A stretch of 35,469 nucleotides of DNA from Chitinophagales bacterium (GTDB lineage Bacteria > Bacteroidota > Bacteroidia > Chitinophagales > Saprospiraceae): the NCBI GenBank assembly GCA_022360175.1, contig JAKSDI010000046.1, positions 1 to 35,469 of the forward strand, written 5' to 3'. Positions 17,220 through 25,890 of this stretch are shown piece by piece (positions within the stretch are counted from its first letter, which is position 1; each line of letters opens with the position of its first letter). A program made the translations under genes and the position numbers. The notes below the pieces were generated by a model. It did no database searches. It was not told the origin of the DNA and saw nothing but the letters and a program-made list of their open reading frames with translations.

Positions 17220-18266
17220 TTAATCAACAGACTGTAGGCTTACCACTTTCCTATTCATCATTCCAAACCATATTGGTGGGAGCAATGAAACAATAATTGA
17301 AGCGGGGTATCCTAATGGCAACTGCGGACTATCATCAAAGTGGCGAAGTATTTGGTACTTTCTACTGGCTTTATAATGATGATCTGAATGCCGGGTCAAT
17401 TCATAAAGAAAAATACGTCCTAATTCATGATCAGAATTCCAGGAGTGCCAGGGTTGTACTCTTTCATAATATCCACTATCCAGTTTTTTTCGGCGCAAGC
17501 CATAGTGTTCAATATAATTAACAGACTCTAATAAAAGGATGCCAACAACTGCTATACCAACAGCATACAATACCATATATGGAGTAAAGAATAGAGCAAT
17601 GCCACTCAGATAAAGGAACTGTGTCAATGAAAAACGCACCATCTCATTTTGCCAACTCCAGAATTGTTTTCCCTCTTTGTTTAATCGATCACGTTCTAGT
17701 TTCCAGGCATTGCGATAGGCACCACTAATCGAACGAATCCAAAAAGCATATACATTTTCATTGTAACGCGCAGTAGCAGGATCGTCATCGGTCCCTACAT
17801 GTTTGTGATGCCCGCGATTATGCTCAATAAAAAAATGTTGGTATAGTGCTGTTAATAATAACCATTTTGCCATGCGCTGCTCCCAGATATTAGAACGATG
17901 CCCCAGCTCATGGGCTACATTTATACCTACTGTTCCAACAATAAGCCCTACGTTCATTGTTAAGCCAAGCTGTTCATAAAAAGCCAGCCCTCCTTCCTGT
18001 ATAGTAATAAAATAGTACACGATTAAAGCATATAGCATCGGAATATTAAAATACAGTAGCCAGTCAAATAAGACGCGTTTGCTTCTATTTGCTTCTTCTT
18101 CATGAGCTATATTTCCAGGTGATTTACGAAGAAATTGCTCAAGAATAGGGATCATTACAAACCCAACATATATGCTCCCAAATGACCATACTCCTTTATA
18201 ATAAATTCCCAAAAAAGCGGCTATAGGCGCTATATAAGCAATCAGGTATTTTAAATCTTTCCACAT
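17220..18266 (-). CDS. alkB: AlkB-type membrane alkane 1-monooxygenase
   Basis: A 348-residue membrane di-iron hydroxylase, slightly shorter than Pseudomonas AlkB. About six hydrophobic segments alternate with the His boxes: HELGHR at 119-124, EHNRGHH at 148-154, NYIEHYGLRR at 250-259 and RHSDHH at 292-297, followed by 'YKASRKYQIL'. The NYxEHYGL signature favours AlkB over desaturases and xylene monooxygenases. AlkB hydroxylates the terminal carbon of medium-chain alkanes using O2 and electrons normally delivered by rubredoxin; related Bacteroidota proteins may act on other lipophilic substrates. It is divergent from a PaaE-like reductase (116 bp between starts), a possible electron donor. 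No rubredoxin gene is visible in the window. Confidence 0.9.
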   Translation of the reverse strand: MWKDLKYLIAYIAPIAAFLGIYYKGVWSFGSIYVGFVMIPILEQFLRKSPGNIAHEEEANRSKRVLFDWLLYFNIPMLYALIVYYFITIQEGGLAFYEQLGLTMNVGLIVGTVGINVAHELGHRSNIWEQRMAKWLLLTALYQHFFIEHNRGHHKHVGTDDDPATARYNENVYAFWIRSISGAYRNAWKLERDRLNKEGKQFWSWQNEMVRFSLTQFLYLSGIALFFTPYMVLYAVGIAVVGILLLESVNYIEHYGLRRKKLDSGYYERVQPWHSWNSDHELGRIFLYELTRHSDHHYKASRKYQILRHFDDSPQLPLGYPASIIVSLLPPIWFGMMNRKVVSLQSVD

Positions 18267-18312
18267 ATCTAAAACTGATTAGGTGCTTCCGTGTTTCTTT
18301 AACAGCAAAACG

Positions 18313-18320
18313 TATCTTTG
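18313..18320 (+). promoter_or_regulatory. Promoter -7 element of the ferredoxin reductase gene
   Basis: TATCTTTG followed by CCCCT matches TAnnTTTG. An imperfect minus-strand element (TACGTTTTG, 18314-18306) overlaps it and could serve alkB, so the divergent pair may share one control region. Confidence 0.6.
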
Positions 18321-18382
18321 CCCCTCTAAATATCAATTGAAAACGGATTTAATTGATTCTAAGTTAAGGAATTATTGACAAT

Positions 18383-19492
18383 ATGAGCAAGCAGTTTTAT
18401 ACATTAACCGTCAGTGCTATACAGCAAGAAACAGCTGATGCAGTATCTATTTCCTTTGAAATCCCTGCTGACCTAAGCCAGCAATTCAAATATATACAGG
18501 GTCAATACCTGACCATTAAAGCAAATATTAAAGGGGAAGAAGTGCGCCGCGCTTATTCTATGTGTAGCAGCCCATTGGACAAAGAACTGGCAGTAACTGT
18601 CAAAAGAGTAAAAGGTGGTAAAATGTCTAATTTTCTTCATGATGAAGTTAAAGTGGGCACACAGTTGGAAATAATGCAACCAGATGGCCGCTTTTATACC
18701 ACACTCAATCCTGATCAACGCAAGGATTATTATTTATTTGGCGCTGGTAGTGGCATCACCCCACTCATGTCTATACTTAAGATCATCCTGGAAGAAGAAC
18801 CCATGAGTACGGTATTTTTACTTTACGGTAATCGCAATGAAGAGAGTATTATCTTCAAAAATGCATTGGATGACCTGCTAAGCAAATATCAAAACCAGCT
18901 TATTATAGAACATGTACTCAGCCAGCCAAAACGAGAAAAGGCAAGTGGTGTTTTTGGTTTCCTCAAGAAAGGGACCACTTCATGGGAAGGTAATACAGGA
19001 CGCATCGATGCCAGCCATATCAATCGATTCTTAGAAGAAAATCCTGCTCGCAATAGCGAAGCTGAATACCTGATTTGTGGTCCAGGCAATATGATAGACA
19101 GTGTAGAAGCTGCCCTTAAAACTCGTAATGTGGATGCTAAACACATCCATACTGAACGCTTTGTAGTTAATACTCCCGCCACTTCCTCTGCTAATGCGGA
19201 TGTTTCTTCCTCTGCAATGTCCAAAGTAAGCGTTGAACTGGATGGTTCTCAAATAGAACTTGAAGTGTCACAAGACAAAGCAATTTTAGATGTTTTGATT
19301 GCTCAAAAATATGACCCTCCATATTCTTGTACCTCTGGTGCCTGCTCTACCTGTATGGCCAAAGTACTAGAAGGTAAGGTCGAGATGGAAGTTTGCTATG
19401 CACTGGATGATGATGAGGTAGCAGAAGGTTATATTCTTACCTGCCAGGCAAAACCAGTTACTGATGAGGTAAAAATTACGTTTGATGTGTGA
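18383..19492 (+). CDS. PaaE-like ferredoxin-NAD(P)H reductase with C-terminal [2Fe-2S] domain
   Basis: A 369-residue three-domain electron carrier. Residues 1-110 bind FAD, with '[10 protein letters not shown]' from residue 54. Residues ~115-245 bind NAD(P)H ('[15 protein letters not shown]' from ~119; '[14 protein letters not shown]'). Residues ~278-369 are a plant-type [2Fe-2S] ferredoxin with cysteines C316, C321, C324 and C354 (C-x4-C-x2-C-x29-C). The order matches PaaE, the reductase of phenylacetyl-CoA epoxidase, and related oxygenase reductases; no other paa genes are nearby. It moves electrons from NAD(P)H to an oxygenase, and the divergent AlkB is the obvious candidate. The TGA stop (19490-19492) overlaps the start of a hairpin-rich repeat, so the last codons may have been set by insertion of that element. 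Confidence 0.92.
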   Translation: MSKQFYTLTVSAIQQETADAVSISFEIPADLSQQFKYIQGQYLTIKANIKGEEVRRAYSMCSSPLDKELAVTVKRVKGGKMSNFLHDEVKVGTQLEIMQPDGRFYTTLNPDQRKDYYLFGAGSGITPLMSILKIILEEEPMSTVFLLYGNRNEESIIFKNALDDLLSKYQNQLIIEHVLSQPKREKASGVFGFLKKGTTSWEGNTGRIDASHINRFLEENPARNSEAEYLICGPGNMIDSVEAALKTRNVDAKHIHTERFVVNTPATSSANADVSSSAMSKVSVELDGSQIELEVSQDKAILDVLIAQKYDPPYSCTSGACSTCMAKVLEGKVEMEVCYALDDDEVAEGYILTCQAKPVTDEVKITFDV

Positions 19493-19659
19493 CTTCTCCG
19501 AAGTCATTACAAACTTTATTGCCTTCGGGCAACAAAGCTTGGATTTCTCCGAAATCCGAACATCTGAAATACAATATCATAAAGTTACCTTAGACTTCGG
19601 AGAGGTCCACTATTTATTGACCTCAGTAGTTATTCATTCGCTGACTTCGGATGAAGTCG
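19488..19659. repeat. Hairpin-rich direct repeat, left copy
   Basis: 172 bp, near-identical to 20197-20367. It contains five short palindromes: 19490-19506 (7-bp stem, TCC loop), 19519-19532 (TTGCC-TTCG-GGCAA, a UUCG tetraloop), 19541-19557 (7-bp stem), 19593-19607 (imperfect here, perfect in the right copy) and 19643-19658 (GACTTC-GGAT-GAAGTC). Confidence 0.85.
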
Positions 19660-19703
19660 TATACCTCATATTCAGCTTTTAAAATTGTGGAATTTTCTAG
19701 TTT

Positions 19704-19730
19704 ATAAACTCTATTATTAAAAGAGTTTAT
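19704..19730 (+). promoter_or_regulatory. Hairpin just upstream of tnpA
   Basis: A 9-bp stem (19704-19712 with 19722-19730) one nucleotide before the tnpA ATG. IS200 transposase mRNAs are known to hide their start region in such structures; it could also be a remnant of the transposon end hairpin. Confidence 0.5.
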
Positions 19731-19731
19731 T

Positions 19732-20191
19732 ATGGCTGATGCATTCTCTCAAATTTACATTCAAATAGTTTTTGCCGTCAAGTACCGATAAGCATTAATA
19801 AGCTCAAGTTGGGAAGAAAACCTATTACAGGTATAGTCCAAGGCAGAGGGCATAAAATGATTGCTATCAATGGAATGCCAGATCATATCCATATTTTTAT
19901 TGGTTTCAAACCTGCTGACTCTCTTTCTGACTTAGTTCGAGAAATAAAAAAGCTAGTACTAATCATATTAACGAGAAAAGATATTGCCAGTCCAAATTTC
20001 AATGGCAGAATGGTTATGGTGCGTTTTCTTATTCCCAATCTCATATTGATCAAGTATACCGCTACATTCTTAATCAAAAAAAGCATCATCACAAAAAAAC
20101 GTTCAAGGAAGAATTTGTCGATTTTATCGCAACCTATGATATAGAAATTGGCAAAAAAGTGTTATTCGATTTCTTTGATAATGAGATGTAA
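19732..20191 (+). pseudogene. tnpA, IS200/IS605-type HUH transposase (degenerate)
   Basis: Three frame segments reassemble one transposase of ~150 residues. The first reads MADAFSQIYIQIVFAVKYR and ends in TAA at 19789-19791. The second (after a deletion near 19825) reads 'ITGIVQGRGHKMIAINGMPDHIHIFIGFKPADSLSDLVREI' with the HUH motif as H-I-H. The third, after a shift in the A-run near 19947, reads 'NHINEKRYCQSKFQWQNGYG' then 'AFSYSQSHIDQVYRYILNQKK' with the tyrosine region, and ends at 20191. At least one nonsense change and two frameshifts make it inactive. The enzyme would have cut and joined single-stranded DNA at hairpin ends. Its position between matching hairpin repeats suggests it once moved or amplified them. 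Confidence 0.88.
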
Positions 20192-20196
20192 AAACC

Positions 20197-20367
20197 TGTG
20201 ACTTCTCCGAAGTCATTATAAACTTTGCTGCCTTCGGGCAACAAAGCTTGGATTTCTCCGAAATTCGAACATCTGAGATACAATATCATAAAGTTACCTT
20301 GGACTTCGGAGAAGTCCACTATTTATTGACCTAGTAGTTATCTATTTGCCGACTTCGGATGAAGTCG
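20197..20367. repeat. Hairpin-rich direct repeat, right copy
   Basis: 171 bp matching the left copy at 19488-19659 with scattered substitutions and short indels. The fourth palindrome is perfect here (GGACTTC-GGA-GAAGTCC), so this copy seems closer to the ancestral form. It starts 5 nt after the tnpA stop. Confidence 0.85.
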
Positions 20368-20442
20368 CACTCCCCTGGGCAAAGCAGATTTCCCTACCAG
20401 ACTCCAAACAAATAGCCTCATATATTCTAACTTAATACCTAT

Positions 20443-20483
20443 ACAGAAAAAGCCCCTGCTATTTCTAGCAGAGGCTTTTCTGT
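20443..20483 (-). terminator. Intrinsic terminator of the 1314-aa gene
   Basis: On the minus strand the core stem GCCTCTGCT / AGCAGGGGC encloses a 6-nt loop and runs into TTTTT. The one C-A mismatch on the plus strand becomes G-U on the minus strand. It lies 74 nt after the stop of the gene at 20557-24501. Confidence 0.85.
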
Positions 20484-20556
20484 AGTTTAGGACTATGATC
20501 CGGCTAAGGCCATATACTTGATTGATTGTAAAACATTCATTTTGTTAAGAAGGCTA

Positions 20557-23500
20557 TTATTCTACCATAATCATCTTCTTGGTAGCAGCCTGCCCATTTG
20601 TACTGATCTGGTAATAATAGATACCACTATTACCCAGGTCAGAACTGGTGATTTTCACCTCATTGTAACCTTTCTCAAAATACTCATTCAATTGATGAAC
20701 GACCTGCCCTGCAAGGTTAAAGACCGTCAATTCAGCATCGCCAGAAACTGGCATTTCAAAGCCAACATTAGTTTCTGAACGGAATGGGTTTGGTGAATTT
20801 TGATATACCTCAAAGTCTAGGGCACGTTGTGCACTCGTTAGCGTAAGCTGGTTGAAATTGAGTTGTACATCTAATATACTTCCATCCTCTCTATAAGCTT
20901 CAGTTGCCAGCTTCTCTGGGAGAATTCGTACCAATCCTTGTAAAGAGTTGAGGTCTACTTTTGCCTTTAATGAAAGTGTAAAGAGATTATTATCACCATC
21001 TGATGGATTAGCTGTATTCCAGCTAGTATGTATTACGCCATCATAAGCACCTTCCATATTGAAGTTATCAACAGACATCCCTTCTACTGTTCCGGCTTCA
21101 AGCTCAACAAACTCTAGTAGCTCTGTATCAAAGCCTAAGGAGAATTGATACCCTAGCAGTTGACCAATCTCATCCGTTGTAAATGGTAGTTCTATCACAT
21201 CACCCTTGCTTATCGCACGCTCCATCACATCAATTTCCAAAGTACCATGTGTCAATCGGCCATCTACTCCGAGTAGGTTATTCGGACTAGCGGAATCATC
21301 GATATCTCCCACTTTCAAAGCAATGAAGTTAACTTCCATATAATCCAGGCTAAAGTTATCTACCTCTATAGATTCAGGAAAATCTTCAGTAAACGGATTC
21401 AGTGGGTTTAAGAAAGTATAGTCTGCAGGTATGAAACGCCAGGAAGTATTACCATTTGGAAAATCTGTTTCTATACCCAGGATCATTTTTCTCAATCCAA
21501 TCAAATCCAGTGTAGAAATACTTCCAGATTTATTCACATCTGCTGCAATCATTTTATAAGGACTATCAAATGGTTCTACACCCAAAATATGGCGGCTAAT
21601 CATGATCAGGTCAAAAGTAGATATTCCATTTAATGGGTCATTATCACGCTCTGCTTTTACGGTATAATCATCGCCTAAAGGAATATTCAAGATTTCAAAG
21701 AATCCATTAGAGCCGGTATAAGCCATCATCGGATTGTTGCTCATCACCTCAATCATTACTTCTTCTACCTGTTCTCCCATTTCAGTCACAACATCGCCAG
21801 AAATGATACCGCCTGCCGCCTGTTGAGGGCAAAGTGTACTATTATCCTGTATGGCTACAGCAGTCACACAATAATCACTGTTACCTACGTTATCAGTTAC
21901 CCAGAATTCTATCAATTGGGTACCCACATCATCACAGTTGAAAGTAAGCCCCGTTGTTGTAGGAGGTACATTTGCCTGTCCGGTGTTAGCTACTCTGATA
22001 AAACGTTGTATATCTTCATCCGGGATACAGTTATCGTGGCTACCTCCGTCAAAAGCCGCTGCATTTAACATAGCCATAGGTTCACCATTCATCTCAGCCA
22101 GATTGATGGATAGCCCTACAATACATATTGGAGAAGGAGGTGTTTGATCTTCTACCGTAATCTCTACGGTACAAGAAGCTACATTGCCACATCGGTCTGA
22201 AGCAAAATACTTAACCTCTGTTGTTCCTATTGGATAAACACCACTTGCGTCATCTCCACTTGAAAAAGCAAATTCAGAATCATTAGTAATTAGCAGGTTC
22301 GTATTACAATCTGTTGCTGTAATGCCAGGGATCGTCACATTGGCAGTAGCACAATCATTAGACACTGCTTTAGTAATATTATCAGGACACTCAAGTACAG
22401 GTGGTAAGTTATCTTCAACCTTGATAATCTGGGTTTTGGTAAACCGTCCTCCCGCTTCTGGATTCTCAGGATCGTAATTACACCAATCTATTACTACCCA
22501 GTTCCGCAATATTTTGTAGCAGCCCGGGAAGGCAATATTGAAGAAATCATCTGTGTAATTCACCCCAGTATTCGTACAATTCACATTAATAAACTCCGGT
22601 TCATCAAAGCCATCTGGCAAATCATCAGGGTCAGTAGCAGCACCACAGGTGGACATTTCATAATTTTCAGGCCAAATGATATTATCTTCATCAAATGGGT
22701 CAAAATTGATTATGTTAATCGTTTGTGTACAACTATTATTATTTCCAGAAGGGTCTACTGCAAAAAACTGACGAGTGATAACCCCTGTTCCACACTCCTC
22801 TACTATAACTTCCTCCAATGAATCAACTGTAAACTCACAATTATCAGTAATCATTGCAGAACCAAAAATGGATAGATCGGTATAATTTGAGGTACAATCT
22901 ATAGTCGTATCATGTGGACACATCAACTCAGGGGCAATTTTATCCTGAAGTGATACTTCTATCATACATTCCGAGAAATGGCCATATAGATCACCACCTG
23001 GCAATTCTCGAGTAGGCACTACAGGCCCTTCGCCTGGATCAATTTCATACACTCGGAAGCGTATTTGTATTGTCTCACCTATTTCTTCACAACAGAACCA
23101 AACATGATCATCAAACCACTCCTGATAACCTGGTAAGGTAGAATCATCACCATCAACTCCATCACAAGCTCCCGTTACCATACGCAGGGTTTTAAAATAT
23201 AATTCGCCCGCACAATTATCATTACTACCCCCATCAAAAGTATAGGCAAACGCTTTTGCATAACCTCCAGAAGGAATACTAACAATTGTATTTTCTTCAC
23301 AAATAGCATAAGGCGCCTCCTGGTCTATTACATTTACTGTCGTAGTACAAATATCCGTATTGCCACATGCATCTACAGAAGTGTACTGTACAGTATGCGT
23401 TCCCACTGGTACAAAAGGATGTGGTCCCAGTCCAAATTGTCCATAGGAAGTATTGACAAAGAAGGTAGCAGCGGGATCACAATTGTCGGTTACATCTGGT

Positions 23501-24501
23501 GAAGGTAAAGTTACAGTACCATAGCAAGCCCCAGGGTTTGTCGAAGTTGTAATAGTACCCGGACAAACTATTTCGGGTGCTATTGTATCTACCACTGTAA
23601 TAATCTGTAAATCTGTTGCCATCACCTGTGAGCAGGTCTCTGTTACTGTCCAGGTACGCTGTATCTGATATTCTATATTATTGCAAATAGAAGTAGTATC
23701 ATCCTGATAGGTTACTGCCAACTCACAAGGATTCGTGTTTTCTATGATCACTCCAAACAATTCAGGCTGCCCTGTCATTTCAAGTGTCAACTCTGTTATA
23801 TCACAGGTAAGTACCGTATCAAGGGGGAAATCAACATCATTGAGCTTTGGTAGCTCCAATAAGATTGATTGCACACAGCTATTAGCATTACTATCAACAT
23901 CCATTACTGTCCATTCTCGTTCTAATAATGCCGCACCTATTCCCTGGCACCCAAAGTCAATATAATTGTCTTCATAAGTAAGTGTAAGATCGTCATTCAC
24001 GGAACAATTATCCTCAAATGACGGGAAGCCCAGCACCAGTACGCTGGTGTCCATAATACAACTTATTGTATCATTAACACAAGTAATCTGAGGCGGAGTC
24101 GTATCCACTGGCACGATATAACTATTGCAGAAAATCCCAGTATTGAGATCTGTAACAATTACTCTTAATACCTGCCCTTCGTATGGCTCAGGATCGAAAT
24201 TGACAAAGTTGGTGTCTGATACTATAATGTTACTTAAAGTATCCCGGACCGTTAGCAATTTATCTCCTGGACAAATGATAGGAACCTCTAATACCGACTC
24301 AGGTATAAGGTCCACAAAACAGGAATCATTCACTGGTATCATTAAAGGAAAATCAGGGCTACCCCCATTGCAAGCCAGATCACATTGAGCTGACATTGGC
24401 AGGTAGCTCCCGACGGTCATTAATAAAAACAGGAATAACTTAGGTATCGTGCTTTGCTGAAAAGCCCACCTCCCTCGTGTGTTGTTTGTTATTCTTTTCA
24501 T
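20557..24501 (-). CDS. HYR / dockerin / cohesin-like T9SS surface protein
   Basis: A 1314-residue secreted protein. A signal peptide ends near residue 39 (LFLFLLMTVGSYLPMSA). Residues ~50-890 hold repeated Cys-containing beta modules, including HYR domains near 304, 515 and 694 ('APEIVCPGTITT', 'PPVLECPDNITKAVS'). Residues ~896-950 resemble a carboxypeptidase-regulatory domain. Residues ~950-1005 form a type I dockerin-like pair: loops 'DNDPLNGISTFD' and 'DVNKSGSISTLD', each followed by an 'ILG' helix. Residues ~1080-1215 are a cohesin-like domain, and ~1227-1314 a T9SS type A sorting tail ('YQNSPNPFRSETNVGFEMP'). It should be exported by T9SS. Dockerin and cohesin in one chain could allow self-association or pairing with the cohesin-rich neighbour; this is inference. 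Upstream lies a 1.4-kb non-coding region; a terminator follows. Confidence 0.9.
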   Translation of the reverse strand: MKRITNNTRGRWAFQQSTIPKLFLFLLMTVGSYLPMSAQCDLACNGGSPDFPLMIPVNDSCFVDLIPESVLEVPIICPGDKLLTVRDTLSNIIVSDTNFVNFDPEPYEGQVLRVIVTDLNTGIFCNSYIVPVDTTPPQITCVNDTISCIMDTSVLVLGFPSFEDNCSVNDDLTLTYEDNYIDFGCQGIGAALLEREWTVMDVDSNANSCVQSILLELPKLNDVDFPLDTVLTCDITELTLEMTGQPELFGVIIENTNPCELAVTYQDDTTSICNNIEYQIQRTWTVTETCSQVMATDLQIITVVDTIAPEIVCPGTITTSTNPGACYGTVTLPSPDVTDNCDPAATFFVNTSYGQFGLGPHPFVPVGTHTVQYTSVDACGNTDICTTTVNVIDQEAPYAICEENTIVSIPSGGYAKAFAYTFDGGSNDNCAGELYFKTLRMVTGACDGVDGDDSTLPGYQEWFDDHVWFCCEEIGETIQIRFRVYEIDPGEGPVVPTRELPGGDLYGHFSECMIEVSLQDKIAPELMCPHDTTIDCTSNYTDLSIFGSAMITDNCEFTVDSLEEVIVEECGTGVITRQFFAVDPSGNNNSCTQTINIINFDPFDEDNIIWPENYEMSTCGAATDPDDLPDGFDEPEFINVNCTNTGVNYTDDFFNIAFPGCYKILRNWVVIDWCNYDPENPEAGGRFTKTQIIKVEDNLPPVLECPDNITKAVSNDCATANVTIPGITATDCNTNLLITNDSEFAFSSGDDASGVYPIGTTEVKYFASDRCGNVASCTVEITVEDQTPPSPICIVGLSINLAEMNGEPMAMLNAAAFDGGSHDNCIPDEDIQRFIRVANTGQANVPPTTTGLTFNCDDVGTQLIEFWVTDNVGNSDYCVTAVAIQDNSTLCPQQAAGGIISGDVVTEMGEQVEEVMIEVMSNNPMMAYTGSNGFFEILNIPLGDDYTVKAERDNDPLNGISTFDLIMISRHILGVEPFDSPYKMIAADVNKSGSISTLDLIGLRKMILGIETDFPNGNTSWRFIPADYTFLNPLNPFTEDFPESIEVDNFSLDYMEVNFIALKVGDIDDSASPNNLLGVDGRLTHGTLEIDVMERAISKGDVIELPFTTDEIGQLLGYQFSLGFDTELLEFVELEAGTVEGMSVDNFNMEGAYDGVIHTSWNTANPSDGDNNLFTLSLKAKVDLNSLQGLVRILPEKLATEAYREDGSILDVQLNFNQLTLTSAQRALDFEVYQNSPNPFRSETNVGFEMPVSGDAELTVFNLAGQVVHQLNEYFEKGYNEVKITSSDLGNSGIYYYQISTNGQAATKKMIMVE

Positions 24502-25112
24502 GTCATGATGTAGTTTAGATTATAGAGATGCTTGTTTGAAACCATATTATCTCGTTTTATACCAGCGTACCTACTCACGCACAGCACACTGGTGATGAAA
24601 TTCTTTTAGTTCAGGCAATAGCTTTCCACTCTACCTCATGGTGCCAACCATCAGGTAGCCTGTTGTTTTTGACCAACCGAAAAGCTCAGTTATCTAAAGT
24701 GATTATAAGGGCGTCTCCCCTTCGTCATACTACGGGGTCGCTATGTTCCAGGGCTCGCTATTCGCTCGGCCCAGTTGCTTAATAAAAACTGAGGTGTGCA
24801 TAAGACATTAATAAAACATCTTACTCTGCACTATTTTTATACAGCATCTGGGCTGCTCCCTTGAGGTTGCCCCCTTACACAGCGCTTACGCTACTCAAGA
24901 CACCCATTTCTATAAATTATACGATAAGTTCTGAGATATAAATTAAATTCATAGTACGCTTGCACGTCCTCCTGAAGTGCAATTAAAACCGTGAGTTATT
25001 ATAAATTTTACTCACTCATTATCTCCTATATATCTATATGAAAATATCGTGCCAAACTTTTTAAAAGGGATAAATGAAGGAAAGAAAGCCAGGAAATGAA
25101 GGTAAGTTAAAC

Positions 25113-25142
25113 AAAAAAGCCCCTCTCCTTGCGGAGAGAGGC
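25113..25142 (-). terminator. Intrinsic terminator with GCAA tetraloop (copy A)
   Basis: On the minus strand a 10-bp stem (25142-25133 with 25128-25119) closes a GCAA tetraloop and runs into TTTTTT. The single mismatch is G-U on that strand. No protein gene precedes it within 770 bp on the minus strand, so it would end a non-coding transcript or a long read-through from the PorP/SprF gene. Confidence 0.85.
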
Positions 25143-25159
25143 CATCCCAAAAACCGATT
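25138..25159 (-). repeat. 22-nt motif next to terminator, copy A
   Basis: Identical to 25793-25814 over 22 nt (minus strand: AATCGGTTTTTGGGATGG then CCTC), placed directly before the 3' hairpin in both copies. The hairpins themselves differ in sequence. Confidence 0.85.
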
Positions 25160-25483
25160 TAAGTATACACTTGAAAAACGGTTCTTGTGAATCACATACA
25201 ATCCAATCGCCTTATTCTTGAACACCTGGTCAGGTGTAAGTTTCTACTTAAGGTCACAAGCATTTTACGATATAATTCATAAAAGGTTGCAAACTAATCC
25301 TGAAAATAATGGCTTTGAAATTATGGGGGGGATTGGCGGGGAGTATAGCCAGAAGATTTCAGATTATAATTTGTTATTATAACTATCAATTAAATTACTA
25401 ACTCATTGATAGCTATACAAATATACATAAATCCGTTGATTTACGCAGTACCCTGTTAAGGGTATTTACCCAAAAACCTACCA

Positions 25484-25512
25484 CCTCCCTTGTTCTTATA
25501 CAACAAGGGAGG
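25484..25512. other. 11-bp perfect hairpin in the non-coding region
   Basis: Positions 25484-25494 and 25502-25512 are exact inverse complements around a 7-nt loop. On the minus strand it would lie about 25 nt into a transcript begun at the -7 element TAATTTTG (25552-25545). It might be a small-RNA structure or a terminator; there is no adjacent T-run. Confidence 0.5.
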
Positions 25513-25762
25513 ATGCCGTCCGTTGTCAGCGTTAGGCATGTAGGCAAAATTAAAACTACATCAAATATCTTTGTAACGAATACTAGTCTTGCTCATTAGA
25601 GTCTGTCAACTCATGTATTATGTTTTTGGGCACACATAAAACATCAGTAATACCGACTAATTCAAGCCACAACATTGCAACTTGTGTTTATGAATACTTG
25701 ATGTACTACCATAGTACAGCAAGGATCATGCCAGGATCATTTTTTTGATTAAAAAAACAAAG

Positions 25763-25798
25763 AAAAAGCCTCCTTCTCCACAAAGGAGATAGGAGGCC
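25763..25798 (-). terminator. Intrinsic terminator (copy B) after the PorP/SprF gene
   Basis: On the minus strand a 12-bp stem with one bulged base is followed by TTTTTC. It lies about 115 nt past the stop of the PorP/SprF gene, beyond the 28-bp hairpin at 25832-25890, and closes that operon. Confidence 0.82.
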
Positions 25799-25814
25799 AT
25801 CCCAAAAACCGATT
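25793..25814 (-). repeat. 22-nt motif next to terminator, copy B
   Basis: Exact copy of 25138-25159, directly upstream of the terminator stem on the minus strand. Confidence 0.85.
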
Positions 25815-25831
25815 ATAATTCTTATTTCGTG

Positions 25832-25890
25832 GTAGTTAGTGTTTCAACCATGGTGATTTATAAAATCACCATGATTGAAACACTAACTAC
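25832..25890 (-). terminator. 28-bp hairpin in the 3' region of the PorP/SprF transcript
   Basis: Positions 25832-25859 pair with 25863-25890 around a 3-nt loop. The single imperfection (25848/25874) is C-A on the plus strand and G-U on the minus strand, so the structure fits minus-strand RNA. It starts 24 nt after the stop codon. With no T-run it may stabilise the 3' end rather than terminate. Confidence 0.75.

Larger units (their letters stand above)
19488..20367. mobile_element. Decayed IS200/IS605-type element between two hairpin-rich direct repeats
   Basis: About 880 bp: a degenerate single-stranded-DNA transposase (tnpA) flanked by two ~171-bp direct repeats, each a string of short palindromes. 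The left end overlaps the stop codon of the reductase gene. The layout resembles REP elements around their RAYT transposase (REPtrons). Confidence 0.7.

Noticed and set aside
19809-20144. 111-aa ORF treated as a separate gene
   Set aside because: Its first half is the middle part of the transposase, with the HUH motif, and its second half is out-of-frame sequence; it belongs to the tnpA pseudogene.
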